Shown here: piece after piece, positions 38,969 to 47,746 of the stretch
How positions within the stretch are numbered: the stretch's first letter is position 1
Layout: each line of letters begins with the position of its first letter
Source of the DNA: Serratia bockelmannii
Lineage (GTDB): Bacteria; Pseudomonadota; Gammaproteobacteria; Enterobacterales; Enterobacteriaceae
NCBI RefSeq assembly: GCF_008011855.1
Contig: NZ_VOUX01000032.1
Span: 151,373 to 215,372 of the forward strand
Length of the DNA: 64,000 nt
Reading direction: 5' to 3'
The notes under the pieces: generated by a model
What the model was told of the DNA's origin: nothing
Database searches by the model: none
The model's input: the letters and a program-made list of their open reading frames with translations, nothing else
Program-made: the position numbers and the translations under genes

Positions 38969-39601
38969 TTAACGGGTGCCGTAGACGACAATGGTTTTGC
39001 CGTGGGCGGAAATCAGGTTTTGATCTTCCAGCATTTTCAGAATACGGCCAACGGTTTCACGCGAGCAGCCGACGATCTGGCCGATCTCCTGACGGGTGAT
39101 CTTGATCTGCATGCCGTCCGGGTGAGTCATGGCGTCGGGTTGCTTCGCCAGATTCAGCAGGGTTTGCGCGATGCGGCCGGTCACGTCCAGGAAGGCGAGG
39201 TTGCCCACTTTTTCGGAGGTAACCTGCAGGCGGCTCGCCATTTGGGCGGACAGGCGCATCAGGATGTCCGGGTTCACCTGGATCAGCTGGCGGAATTTCT
39301 TGTAGGAAATTTCGGCCACTTCACAGGCGGTTTTCGCGCGAACCCAGGCGCTGCGCTCCTGGCCTTCTTCGAACAATCCGAGCTCGCCGATGAAATCCCC
39401 CTGGTTGAGGTAGGACAGGATCATCTCTTTACCTTCTTCATCCTTGATCAGCACCGCGACGGAGCCTTTCACGATGTAGTAAAGCGTTTCGGCCTTTTCA
39501 CCTTGGTGAATCAGCGTACTCTTCGATGGATATTTGTGGATATGGCAATGAGACAGGAACCATTCGAGAGTAGGGTCTGTTTGCGGTTTGCCGAGAACCA
39601 T
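38969..39601 (-). CDS. crp: cAMP receptor protein
   Basis: CRP is the global cAMP-dependent activator of carbon catabolic genes. The 210-residue product has the cyclic-nucleotide domain ([22 protein letters not shown]) and the C-terminal helix-turn-helix ([24 protein letters not shown]). Against the E. coli sequence as recalled it differs only at one visible place, MASRLQ for MARRLQ; the adjacent Arg is retained. The ATG has GAGGATAAC upstream, as in E. coli. Confidence 0.98.
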   Translation of the reverse strand: MVLGKPQTDPTLEWFLSHCHIHKYPSKSTLIHQGEKAETLYYIVKGSVAVLIKDEEGKEMILSYLNQGDFIGELGLFEEGQERSAWVRAKTACEVAEISYKKFRQLIQVNPDILMRLSAQMASRLQVTSEKVGNLAFLDVTGRIAQTLLNLAKQPDAMTHPDGMQIKITRQEIGQIVGCSRETVGRILKMLEDQNLISAHGKTIVVYGTR

Positions 39602-39739
39602 TCGCTGTTATCCTCTGTTGTTATCGCTGCCTTGTGTCACAGGGGTCAGAGTTCCCTGTAAAACCCGCCTGTAGCCGCAGTCATGAGCGAGGGCTACCGG
39701 CAAGTTTTGAGGCGTGTCATAAAAATACGCTGTCGCTCT

Positions 39740-39768
39740 AGCATATTAACTTGCCGTAAGCGCTGCAA
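39740..39768 (-). promoter_or_regulatory. crp promoter
   Basis: On the minus strand TTGCAG (39768-39763) and TATGCT (39745-39740) are 17 bases apart, giving a leader of about 130 bases before the crp ATG. The whole crp-yhfA gap is 382 bases; no perfect TGTGA-N6-TCACA site was found in it, and no other gene was seen. Confidence 0.6.
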
Positions 39769-39983
39769 GCTACATTCTGTTAACATACCGGTAAAGGAGC
39801 CTTTCTCTGGGCGTTTCCCTGAAATTCAGTGTCCCGGAAAGATTTATTGCGGCTCTGTTTGTAGCACAGAGTAAGGCGGGTGTCTCGTGTTGTCTCGCTT
39901 CAGCATGATTAGCATCAGGTTACGTTGCCTGTTTCTATGCGAAAGCGTACTCTGATTTTAAGAAATTAACCGGAGTGACCAGA

Positions 39984-40391
39984 ATGCAGGCAAGAGTTAA
40001 GTGGGTGGAAGGGTTAACGTTTTTGGGTGAATCGGCCTCCGGCCACCAGGTGCTGATGGACGGCAACGCCGGCGATAAAGCGCCGAGCCCGATGGAGATG
40101 GTGCTGATGTCGGTGGGCGGCTGCAGCGCGATTGACGTGGTGTCCATCCTGCAAAAAGGGCGCAACGACGTGCGCGACTGCGAGGTGAAGCTGACCTCCG
40201 AGCGCCGTGCAGAAGCCCCGCGGTTGTTCACCCATATCAATCTGCACTTCATCGTCACCGGTCAGGATCTGACCGACAAAATCGTAGAGCGTGCGGTGAA
40301 CCTGTCGGCGGAGAAATACTGCTCGGTGGCGCTGATGCTCAACAAGGCTGCCACGGTGACCCACAGTTTCGAGATCCGCCAACCGGCGTAA
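39984..40391 (+). CDS. yhfA: YhfA, OsmC-family protein
   Basis: YhfA belongs to the OsmC/Ohr fold, whose better-known members detoxify peroxides; the role of YhfA is not established. The 135-residue product has a conserved GGCSAIDVVSILQKGR segment and a second cysteine in AEKYCSVALML, placed like the OsmC catalytic pair. ATG 39984 (MQARVKWVEGLTFLGES) matches E. coli. It is divergent from crp and converges with prkB. Confidence 0.93.
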   Translation: MQARVKWVEGLTFLGESASGHQVLMDGNAGDKAPSPMEMVLMSVGGCSAIDVVSILQKGRNDVRDCEVKLTSERRAEAPRLFTHINLHFIVTGQDLTDKIVERAVNLSAEKYCSVALMLNKAATVTHSFEIRQPA

Positions 40392-40397
40392 TCGAGA

Positions 40398-40424
40398 CGG
40401 AGCGCGGCCCGCCGCCGCGCTCAA
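40398..40424. terminator. Hairpin between yhfA and prkB
   Basis: A 9-bp stem (GAGCGCGGC / GCCGCGCTC, 40400-40408 with 40414-40422) lies in the 38-base gap between the converging genes. It lacks a clear T-run. Confidence 0.5.
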
Positions 40425-40429
40425 CGCAT

Positions 40430-41299
40430 TTATTCGATCTTCTTGCCTTCCAGCAATCGCTGCACCAGCGGCGCCATGATCAGCTCCATCGCCAGCCCCA
40501 TCTTGCCGCCCGGCACCACTAACGTATTGATGTGCGAGATAAACGAGCCCTGCAGCATCGCCAGCAAATAGGGGAAGTCAATCTGATCCAGCCCGCGGAA
40601 GTGGATCACCACGAAGCTTTCATCCAGTGAGGGAATGGCTTTGGCGGCGAACGGGTTGGAAGTGTCCACCGTCGGCACACGCTGGAAGTTGATGTGGGTG
40701 CGCGAGAACTGCGGCGTGATGTAGTTGATGTAATCTTCCATCGAACGCACCACCGAATCCATCACCGCCTCGCGGGAGTGGCCGCGCTCGCCGGTATCGC
40801 GGATCAGCTTCTGGATCCACTCCAGGTTGACGATCGGCACCACGCCGACCAGCAGATCGACGTGGCTGGCCACGTCATGGTGTTCGGTGACCACACCGCC
40901 GTGCAGCCCCTCGTAGAACAGCACGTCGGTCGGCGCCGGCAGCGGCTCCCATGGGGTGAAGGTGCCCGGCACCTGATTGTAGGGCACCGCTTCGTCGTAG
41001 GTGTGCAGGTACTTGCGCGAACGGCCGGTGCCGTTTTTGCCGTACTCGATAAAGCTCTGCTGCAGCAGGCCGAAGTCGTTGGCCTCGGGGCCAAAATAGC
41101 TAATGTGCCTGCCCAGATCGCGCGCCTTGCGGATCGCCGCGTCCATTTCCGGCCGGGTGTAGCGGTGGAAGCTGTCGCCCTCCAGTTCGGCGGCGCGAAT
41201 GTTGAGCTGTTGGAAGATTTTGCGGAACGCCACGCTGGTGGTGGTGGTGCCGGCGCCGCTGGAACCGGTCACCGCGATAACGGGATGTTTGGCAGACAT
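40430..41299 (-). CDS. prkB: PrkB, phosphoribulokinase-like protein
   Basis: PrkB is a P-loop kinase related to phosphoribulokinase; enterobacteria lack RuBisCO, so its physiological substrate is unclear. The 289-residue product has the glycine-rich loop GSSGAGTTTTS near its N-terminus, EGDSFHRYTRPEM and FYEGLHGG. I chose ATG 41299 (MSAKHPVIAVTGSSG); a GTG four codons earlier is too close to the GGAG. It lies downstream of yheU, 151 bases away, in the yheT-yheU-prkB order known from E. coli. Confidence 0.92.
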   Translation of the reverse strand: MSAKHPVIAVTGSSGAGTTTTSVAFRKIFQQLNIRAAELEGDSFHRYTRPEMDAAIRKARDLGRHISYFGPEANDFGLLQQSFIEYGKNGTGRSRKYLHTYDEAVPYNQVPGTFTPWEPLPAPTDVLFYEGLHGGVVTEHHDVASHVDLLVGVVPIVNLEWIQKLIRDTGERGHSREAVMDSVVRSMEDYINYITPQFSRTHINFQRVPTVDTSNPFAAKAIPSLDESFVVIHFRGLDQIDFPYLLAMLQGSFISHINTLVVPGGKMGLAMELIMAPLVQRLLEGKKIE

Positions 41300-41450
41300 G
41301 GTGGTTGTCACTCCGTGTTGAATGCGCCGGCGTCAGGGGATTATTGTGGCTCTTGTTGACGCTCTCTATGTCAGGAAAAAATGGCGCTCGCTGGTTTGCA
41401 ATGTCCCATTGTTACCTGATTTTTTCCGTCAGTCATAGAACCGAACGCCA

Positions 41451-41684
41451 CTAAATTTCTTCCTGCCCGGCGCGGAACTGGCCGCGCGGCATGATGTTGA
41501 CGCTCTCATGCAGTTCTGACCACACCAGCACCACTTCGCCGTTTTTCAGCTGGCGGCGCACGTCCTCCACCTTCTGTTCCAGCGATCGTTCGTGCTCGCC
41601 GTAATCGGTGCCTTCGCGCAGCACAAAGGATTCGATCAGGCTGTTCAGGGTGTCGGTTGCCAGTTCTTGCCAGGGAATGATCAC
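41451..41684 (-). CDS. yheU: YheU, small conserved protein
   Basis: YheU is a small protein of unknown function. The 77-residue product contains [23 protein letters not shown] and ends with [14 protein letters not shown] chose a GTG start at 41684, since the GTGA formed with the yheT stop gives the usual four-base coupled overlap and the product then begins where the family does. A longer frame upstream is only yheT sequence read out of phase. Confidence 0.88.
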   Translation of the reverse strand: MIIPWQELATDTLNSLIESFVLREGTDYGEHERSLEQKVEDVRRQLKNGEVVLVWSELHESVNIMPRGQFRAGQEEI

Positions 41685-42661
41685 GTCGGGATGTCCAGAT
41701 AAGGGGAAAGCCAGGCCGGAATGCGATGCTCCAGCCACATGTGCGGTTTTTTCAGCGTGCCGCCGACAAAGCCGACGTGGCCGCCGAACTCGGTCAGCTG
41801 ATATTCGATATTGCGCGGCAGGCCAGCGACATCGGGGATCACCTCATGGGTCATGAAGGGATCGTCCTTCGCATGGATGATCAGCAGCGGCGTTTGGATC
41901 GCCGGCAACAGCGGCAGAGCGCTGCAGCGGCGATAATAGTCGGTGGCGTCGCTGAAGCCGTGAATGCGCGAGGTGATGGCGTCGTCGAACTCGCGGATGC
42001 GCCGCAAACCGTTCAGCTGTGACAGCTTGAGCGGCAGGGTGTCCGGGTAGTGCAATAGTTTGCGGGTGGCGTTTTGTTTCAGTTGCCCCAGCAAATAGCG
42101 CTGATAGACGCGGGAGAAGCCTTGCTCCATGCGGTAGGCGCAGGGTTCCAGCATCAGCGGCGCTGAGACCACCACCGCCGCCTGCAGCAGGCTGTCGGCG
42201 CCTTGCTGCGCCAGATAACAGGCCAGCATGTTGCCGCCGAGCGAAACGCCTACCGCCGCGGTTGGCACCTCACCGTAGCTGTCGCGCAGCCAGCGCAGGA
42301 AGAAACGCGCGTCTTCGGTTTCGCCGGAGTGGTAGATGCGCTGTTTGCGGTTGGGCACGCCGCTGCAGCCGCGAAAGTGCATCACCACGCCGAGCCAGCC
42401 GCGCTCACGCCAGGCGTTGAGCAGGCCATGCGCGTAGGGGCTGTAGAAGCTGCCTTCCAGGCCGTGGAACAGCACCGCGCGCGGTTTGTCGCGCGCCTGC
42501 GCCGGATCCTCGCTCCAGGCAAGATCGACGAAGTCGCCGTCGGGCAATTCCAGCCGTTGCCAATGCGGTTTCAATAACACGCGGCGGCGCACCAGCCGCG
42601 GCAACAGCGTTTGCAGGTGCGGGTTACTGGCCCCGGTCAGGGGGCGAAAGGTGTTAGGCAT
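41681..42661 (-). CDS. yheT: YheT, alpha/beta hydrolase
   Basis: YheT is a predicted hydrolase of the alpha/beta fold (ABHD1/3-like) without an established substrate. The 326-residue protein shows the nucleophile elbow GVSLGGNML, an upstream [15 protein letters not shown] oxyanion region, Asp in IHAKDDPFM and His in GGHVGFVGG, together a full catalytic triad. It overlaps yheU by four bases. In E. coli yheS lies immediately upstream; here the LysE-PhzF-tau block intervenes. Confidence 0.92.
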   Translation of the reverse strand: MPNTFRPLTGASNPHLQTLLPRLVRRRVLLKPHWQRLELPDGDFVDLAWSEDPAQARDKPRAVLFHGLEGSFYSPYAHGLLNAWRERGWLGVVMHFRGCSGVPNRKQRIYHSGETEDARFFLRWLRDSYGEVPTAAVGVSLGGNMLACYLAQQGADSLLQAAVVVSAPLMLEPCAYRMEQGFSRVYQRYLLGQLKQNATRKLLHYPDTLPLKLSQLNGLRRIREFDDAITSRIHGFSDATDYYRRCSALPLLPAIQTPLLIIHAKDDPFMTHEVIPDVAGLPRNIEYQLTEFGGHVGFVGGTLKKPHMWLEHRIPAWLSPYLDIPT

Positions 42662-42779
42662 AGGCTGAGTAAAATGTTGTGGGCGGCTATTGTGAGATCC
42701 CTAGCGCACTGTTAGCTTCAATACCAAGAATTAACAATGATACTGCAAAAAAGCGCCTTGGGTGAGGAGCACCCGTGCC

Positions 42780-43382
42780 ATGGAACCGAGTTTATTCCTT
42801 TCGATGCTGGGCTTCCTGTGGGTCGCCGCCATCACGCCAGGCCCCAATAACCTGCTGCTGACCACCTCCGGCGCTAACTTCGGCTTTATGCGTTCGCTGT
42901 GGCTGATGATCGGCATCATGCTCGGCATGCAAAGCATTTTGCTGCTGGTGGCCTTCGGCGTCGGCAGCCTGATCCTGGTTTACCCGTCGCTGCACCTGAT
43001 CCTGAAAATCCTCGGCAGTTTGTACCTGCTGTGGCTGGCGTGGAAAGTCGCCACCGCCGCCTATGAAAAGCTGGAAACCGACGTGGCGCCGCCGCAGCCG
43101 GTGCGGCTGTATCAGGGCTGGCTGCTGCAGTTCCTCAACCCGAAAGCCTGGCTGATGGCGCTGGGCGCGGTGGCCAGCTTCAGCCTGGCGGGCGATAAGT
43201 ACAACGGTTCCATTGCGGCGATCGCGCTGGGCATTTTGGCGGTAAACATCGTCGCCGGCGTTATCTGGCTGGCGTTCGGTACCCTGATCGGCCGCCTGCT
43301 GCGCAGCAAAAAGGCCTGGGTTATCTTCAACGTTTCCATGGGGTTGTTGACCGCAGCCTGTGTGTTACTGATCTGGCATTAA
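42780..43382 (+). CDS. LysE/RhtB-family amino acid exporter
   Basis: This 200-residue inner-membrane protein has about six hydrophobic segments and the family signature ITPGPNNLLL near its N-terminus, plus FLNPKAWLMALG. LysE/RhtB proteins export amino acids or derivatives; the substrate here cannot be read from sequence. ATG 42780 lies ten bases after GAGGAG; an earlier GTG overlaps the ribosome site. It precedes the PhzF-family gene by ten bases, so they probably form one transcript. Confidence 0.88.
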   Translation: MEPSLFLSMLGFLWVAAITPGPNNLLLTTSGANFGFMRSLWLMIGIMLGMQSILLLVAFGVGSLILVYPSLHLILKILGSLYLLWLAWKVATAAYEKLETDVAPPQPVRLYQGWLLQFLNPKAWLMALGAVASFSLAGDKYNGSIAAIALGILAVNIVAGVIWLAFGTLIGRLLRSKKAWVIFNVSMGLLTAACVLLIWH

Positions 43383-43392
43383 GGAGTGAACG

Positions 43393-44175
43393 ATGGCGGA
43401 AAATTATTATCACGTGGTTGCTTTTACCGGCAAAGGGCTGCGCGGCAACCCGGCCGGGGTTTGCCTGCTGACGCAGCCGCTGCCGGCGGAGCGGTTGCAG
43501 GCGATCGCCAACGAGATCGGCCTGCCGGAAACCAGCTTTGTTTGGGATGACGGCGACATGACCGCCATTCGCTGGTTTACCCCGGAGCGTGAGGTTGATC
43601 TTTGCGGCCACGGCACGCTGGCGGCGGCGCATGTGATGTTCAGCGCGGTTAACCCGGCGCTGAAGGATATTCGCTTCCGTTCGGCCGGCGGCGAGCTGTT
43701 CGTCAAGCGCGATGAGCGGGACGGGGAGCGGCTGGTGCTTGATTTCCCCGCCAGGCCGCCGCAAAAAGTCGCCGAACCGGCGGGCCTCGCGGCGCTGCTG
43801 GGCGTGCAGCCGCAGGAAGTGTGGCAGGCGAAAGCGCTGCTGGTGGTGGTGGAAAATGAGGCGCAGGTGCGCGCGCTGCGCCCGGACATCCCGGCGCTGA
43901 TCGCATTGGCCGGCCGCGCGGTGATCGTCACCGCGCCGGGTGACACCGTGGACTTCGTTTCGCGCTATTTCACGCTCGACGGCGGCGAGGATCCGGTGAC
44001 CGGCTCCGCGCATTGCACATTGATGCCTTACTGGACGGCGCGCCTCGGCCGCCATCGGCTGCATGCGCAGCAGATCTCGGCACGCGGCGGCGAACTGTTC
44101 TGCGAACTGCAAGGGGATCGCACGCTGCTCGGTGGCTATGCTCATGTGTTCCTGCACGGAAGTATCGCGCTGTAA
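43393..44175 (+). CDS. PhzF-family isomerase-like protein
   Basis: The 260-residue product belongs to the PhzF/diaminopimelate-epimerase fold. The catalytic Glu46 is in LPETSFVW, and LCGHGTLAAAH and DPVTGSAHCTLMPYW are the family active-site segments. PhzF itself isomerises a phenazine precursor, but most homologues have unknown reactions. No other phenazine genes are present, so phenazine synthesis should not be inferred. It is paired with the LysE-type exporter gene and followed by tauABCD. Confidence 0.85.
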   Translation: MAENYYHVVAFTGKGLRGNPAGVCLLTQPLPAERLQAIANEIGLPETSFVWDDGDMTAIRWFTPEREVDLCGHGTLAAAHVMFSAVNPALKDIRFRSAGGELFVKRDERDGERLVLDFPARPPQKVAEPAGLAALLGVQPQEVWQAKALLVVVENEAQVRALRPDIPALIALAGRAVIVTAPGDTVDFVSRYFTLDGGEDPVTGSAHCTLMPYWTARLGRHRLHAQQISARGGELFCELQGDRTLLGGYAHVFLHGSIAL

Positions 44176-44185
44176 TCTGCGGTTA

Positions 44186-44202
44186 TATTACTCAAGGTAA
44201 TA
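44186..44202. repeat. AT-rich inverted repeat upstream of tauA
   Basis: TATTAC-TCAAG-GTAATA lies shortly after the PhzF-family stop and about 90 bases before tauA. It may be a regulator site (CysB/Cbl control is known for tau genes in E. coli) or a weak terminator. Confidence 0.35.
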
Positions 44203-44289
44203 AAGAAGACTTTTTTATTCTTTTATCGCCCGTCATCGCTCAGATAAAACTGTCAGCAACTGAACAGATTTTTATCAACGGAGCGGAAC

Positions 44290-45285
44290 ATGGCGGGCAA
44301 ACTCTTTTCCTTACGTAACGTGGCGCTGCTGGCGTTGTCGCTCAGCGCGGCCAGCGCCTACGCGGTGGACGTGACCGTGGCGTACCAGACGTCGGCAGAA
44401 CCGGCCAAGGTGGCGCAGGCGGAAAACAGCTTCGCCAAACAGTCCGGTGCGACCGTCGACTGGCGTAAGTTCGACAGCGGCTCCAGCGTGCTGCGTGCGC
44501 TGGCCTCCGGCGACGTGCAGATCGGCAATATCGGCTCCAGCCCGCTGGCGGTGGCCGCCAGCCAAAAACTCCCCATCGAAGTGTTCCTCATCGCCTCGCA
44601 GCTCGGCAGTTCTGAAGCGCTGGTGGTGAAGAATGACATCAAAAACCCGCAGGATTTGATCGGCAAGCGCATTGCGGTGCCGTTTATTTCTACGACTCAT
44701 TACAGCCTGCTGGCCTCGCTCAAACATTGGGGCATCAAGCCTGAACAGGTGAAGATCCTCAATCTGCAGCCGCCGGCCATCGCCGCCGCCTGGCAGCGCG
44801 GCGACATCGACGGCGCCTACGTCTGGGCGCCGGTGGTCAACGAACTGGCCAAACAGGGCAAGGTGCTGACCGACTCCGCGCAGGTGGGCGAGTGGGGTTC
44901 ACCGACGCTGGACGTGTGGGTGGTGCGCAAAGACTTCGCCGAGAAACATCCCGACGTGGTGACCGCCTTTGCCGCCAGCGCCCTGCAGGCGCAAAAGGCC
45001 TACCTGACGGCGCCGGAACAGTGGCTGAAAGATTCGAGCCATCTTAGCACCTTGGCGCGCTTGAGCGGCGTACCGGAAGCGCAGGTGCCGGAACTGGTGA
45101 AGGGGAACCGTTATCTGCCGGTGGCCGATCAGGTTGCCCAGCTCGGCCAGCCGGTGGACAAGGCAATCCGCGATACCGCCGAATTCCTCAAGCAGCAGGG
45201 CAAGATCCCGCAGGTCGACAGCGACTACAGCGCTTACGTCACCGACCGTTTTGTGAAACAGGTGCAGGCTGCGCCGCAGTCGTAA
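44290..45285 (+). CDS. tauA: Taurine ABC transporter, binding protein
   Basis: TauA is the periplasmic receptor delivering taurine to TauBC under sulfate limitation. The 331-residue precursor has a signal peptide ending SASAYA (cleavage near residue 25). The mature protein shows the TauA/SsuA family pattern: YQTSAEPAKVAQAE, IGNIGSSPLAVAAS, GKRIAVPFISTTHYSLLASLKHWG and GAYVWAPVVNELAKQGK. An AACGGAG site precedes the ATG. It heads tauABCD with a nine-base gap to tauB. Confidence 0.94.
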   Translation: MAGKLFSLRNVALLALSLSAASAYAVDVTVAYQTSAEPAKVAQAENSFAKQSGATVDWRKFDSGSSVLRALASGDVQIGNIGSSPLAVAASQKLPIEVFLIASQLGSSEALVVKNDIKNPQDLIGKRIAVPFISTTHYSLLASLKHWGIKPEQVKILNLQPPAIAAAWQRGDIDGAYVWAPVVNELAKQGKVLTDSAQVGEWGSPTLDVWVVRKDFAEKHPDVVTAFAASALQAQKAYLTAPEQWLKDSSHLSTLARLSGVPEAQVPELVKGNRYLPVADQVAQLGQPVDKAIRDTAEFLKQQGKIPQVDSDYSAYVTDRFVKQVQAAPQS

Positions 45286-45294
45286 GGAAGCAGG

Positions 45295-46062
45295 ATGCTA
45301 AACGTCAATCATCTTTCAGCAGAGTATCAGGGGCGGCCCGCGCTGCGTGACGTGTCGTTCCAGATCGCCGCCGGGCAACTGGTGGTGGTGCTCGGCCCAT
45401 CGGGCTGCGGCAAGACCACGCTGCTGAATTTGATCGCCGGGTTTATCGAGCCTTCAGCTGGCAGCATCACGCTGGATGGAACGCCCGTTCACGGCCCGGG
45501 CGCTGAACGGGGCGTGGTGTTCCAGCATGAGGGTTTACTGCCGTGGCGTAACGTGGTGGACAACGTCGAGTTCGGCCTGCAGCTGGCCGGCGTCGGCAAG
45601 GCGCAGCGCCGCCAGGTGGCGGAGCAGATGCTGCAGCGCGTCGGTCTGGCCGGTTACGAGCGGCATTTCATCTGGCAGCTTTCCGGCGGCATGCGCCAAC
45701 GCGTCGGCATCGCCCGCGCCCTGGCCGCGGATCCGCGCCTGCTGTTGCTGGATGAACCGTTCGGCGCGCTGGACGCGTTTACTCGCGAGCAGATGCAGGA
45801 GCTGTTGCTGACTATTTGGCGCGATACCGGCAAGCAGGTGCTGCTGATTACCCACGATATCGAAGAGGCGGTGTTCCTCGCCAGCGAGCTGCTGCTGCTG
45901 TCGCCGGGGCCGGGGCAGGTGGTGGAGCGACTGTCGCTGAACTTCGGCCAACGCTATGCCGACGGCGAAGCCTGCCGCTCGATTAAGTCCGATCCTGAAT
46001 TTATCGCGCAGCGCGAATACGTGCTGGGCAAAGTTTTCCAACAGCGCGAGGCCTTGCTATGA
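45295..46062 (+). CDS. tauB: Taurine ABC transporter, ATPase
   Basis: TauB is the ATP-hydrolysing subunit. The 255-residue product has Walker [10 protein letters not shown], the Q-loop [13 protein letters not shown], the signature [15 protein letters not shown], Walker [13 protein letters not shown] and the switch His in [10 protein letters not shown]. Its end overlaps tauC by four bases. Confidence 0.95.
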   Translation: MLNVNHLSAEYQGRPALRDVSFQIAAGQLVVVLGPSGCGKTTLLNLIAGFIEPSAGSITLDGTPVHGPGAERGVVFQHEGLLPWRNVVDNVEFGLQLAGVGKAQRRQVAEQMLQRVGLAGYERHFIWQLSGGMRQRVGIARALAADPRLLLLDEPFGALDAFTREQMQELLLTIWRDTGKQVLLITHDIEEAVFLASELLLLSPGPGQVVERLSLNFGQRYADGEACRSIKSDPEFIAQREYVLGKVFQQREALL

Positions 46063-46895
46063 GCCTGCATTCCACGTTAAAGGCCGCGGCGCAGCCGCAG
46101 GGCAAAGCGGCGCGCCGTTTCAGCGTGCCGCGCAACGTTTGGTTGAGCGGCGCCACGCTGTTGACGGTGTTGATCGTCTGGTGGGGCGTGACGGCGCTGC
46201 AGCTGATCAGCCCGCTGTTCCTGCCGGCGCCGCAGCAGGTGCTGCATCAACTGATCACCATCGCCAGCCCGCAAGGCTTTATGGACGCCACGCTGTGGCA
46301 GCATCTGGCGGCCAGCCTGGGGCGCATTTTGGTGGCGCTGCTGGCGGCGGTGATCGTCGGCATTCCGGTGGGCATCGCCATGGGGCTGAACGACACGGTG
46401 CGCGGCATCCTCGATCCGCTGATTGAGATCTATCGTCCGGTGCCGCCGTTGGCGTATTTACCGCTGATGGTAATTTGGTTCGGCATCGGCGAGACCTCGA
46501 AAATCTTGTTGATTTATCTGGCGATTTTCGCGCCGGTGACGCTCTCCGCCGTGGCCGGCGTGCGCAGCGTGGCGCAGGTGCGGGTGCGCGCCGCCCGCGC
46601 GCTGGGCGCCACGCGTTGGCAGGTGCTGCGTTTCGTGGTGCTGCCGAGCGCGCTGCCGGAGATCCTGACCGGCATCCGCATCGGGCTGGGCGTCGGCTGG
46701 TCGACGCTGGTGGCCGCCGAACTGATCGCCGCCACGCGCGGCCTGGGATTTATGGTGCAATCCGCCGGTGAGTTTTTGGCGACCGACGTAGTGCTGGCCG
46801 GCATCGGCGTGATTGCGGTGATTGCATTTGGGTTGGAGCTGGGGCTGCGCGCCCTGCAGCGCCGATTGACCCCGTGGCATGGAGTACAGCAATGA
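46059..46895 (+). CDS. tauC: Taurine ABC transporter, permease
   Basis: TauC is the membrane subunit of the taurine importer. The 278-residue protein has about six membrane segments and the EAA-type coupling loop [28 protein letters not shown]. It overlaps tauB and tauD by four bases each, so the four genes are translationally linked. Confidence 0.95.
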   Translation: MSLHSTLKAAAQPQGKAARRFSVPRNVWLSGATLLTVLIVWWGVTALQLISPLFLPAPQQVLHQLITIASPQGFMDATLWQHLAASLGRILVALLAAVIVGIPVGIAMGLNDTVRGILDPLIEIYRPVPPLAYLPLMVIWFGIGETSKILLIYLAIFAPVTLSAVAGVRSVAQVRVRAARALGATRWQVLRFVVLPSALPEILTGIRIGLGVGWSTLVAAELIAATRGLGFMVQSAGEFLATDVVLAGIGVIAVIAFGLELGLRALQRRLTPWHGVQQ

Positions 46896-47740
46896 ACGAA
46901 CGTCTGAATATCACCCCGCTGGGGCCTTACATCGGGGCGCTGGTGGAAAACGTCGAGTTGGCCCGGCCGTTGGGCGATGGCCAGTTTGAACAGCTTTATC
47001 ATGCGCTGCTCAAGCATCAGGTGCTGTTCTTCCGCAACCAGCCGATCACGCCGCTGCAGCAGCGCGATCTGGCCGGCCGCTTCGGCGATCTGCACATCCA
47101 TCCGGTCTATCCGCACGCCACCGACGTGGAAGAGATCATCGTGCTCGATACCCACGACGACAACCCGCCGGACAACGACAACTGGCACACCGACGTGACC
47201 TTTATCGAGAACCCGCCGCTGGGGGCGATCCTGGCGGCCAAGACCTTGCCTTCCACCGGCGGCGATACGCTGTGGGCCAGTGGCATCGCGGCCTACGAGG
47301 CGCTGTCGGCGCCGTTCAGAACGCTGCTCGCGGGGCTGCGCGCGGAACATGACTTCACCAAGTCGTTCCCGGAGTACAAGCATCGCGGCAGTGAAGAAGA
47401 ACACCAGCGTTGGCAACTGGCGGTGCAGAAAAATCCGCCGCTGCTGCATCCGGTGGTGCGTACTCACCCGGTCAGCGGCCGGCAGGCGCTGTTCGTCAAT
47501 GAAGGGTTCACCACGCGGATCGTGGATGTGGCGCCGAAGGAGAGCGACGCTTTACTGAACTTCCTGTTTGCTCACATCACCAAACCGGAGTTTCAGGTGC
47601 GCTGGCGCTGGCAGGAAAATGACGTGGCGATCTGGGATAACCGCGTGACGCAGCACTACGCCAACGCGGATTATCTGCCGCAGCGGCGCATCATGCACCG
47701 CGCGACCATTCTGGGGGATAGGCCCTTTTACAAGGCGTAA
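46892..47740 (+). CDS. tauD: Taurine dioxygenase
   Basis: TauD is a Fe(II)/2-oxoglutarate dioxygenase that releases sulfite from taurine for sulfur supply. The 282-residue enzyme has the iron ligands His99, Asp101 (NWHTDVTF) and His255, and Arg270 for 2-oxoglutarate, all at the E. coli positions. ATG 46892 overlaps the tauC stop. Only six bases separate its stop from that of the converging yheS. Confidence 0.96.
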   Translation: MNERLNITPLGPYIGALVENVELARPLGDGQFEQLYHALLKHQVLFFRNQPITPLQQRDLAGRFGDLHIHPVYPHATDVEEIIVLDTHDDNPPDNDNWHTDVTFIENPPLGAILAAKTLPSTGGDTLWASGIAAYEALSAPFRTLLAGLRAEHDFTKSFPEYKHRGSEEEHQRWQLAVQKNPPLLHPVVRTHPVSGRQALFVNEGFTTRIVDVAPKESDALLNFLFAHITKPEFQVRWRWQENDVAIWDNRVTQHYANADYLPQRRIMHRATILGDRPFYKA

Positions 47741-47746
47741 CAACGT

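Noticed and set aside
39620..39650. Possible CRP autoregulatory site near TGTCACAGG
   Set aside because: It lacks the TGTGA-N6-TCACA arrangement; only one degenerate half could be seen.
43393..44175. Phenazine biosynthesis suggested by the PhzF-family gene
   Set aside because: No other phenazine genes are present, and most PhzF-family proteins in enterobacteria are unrelated to phenazines.
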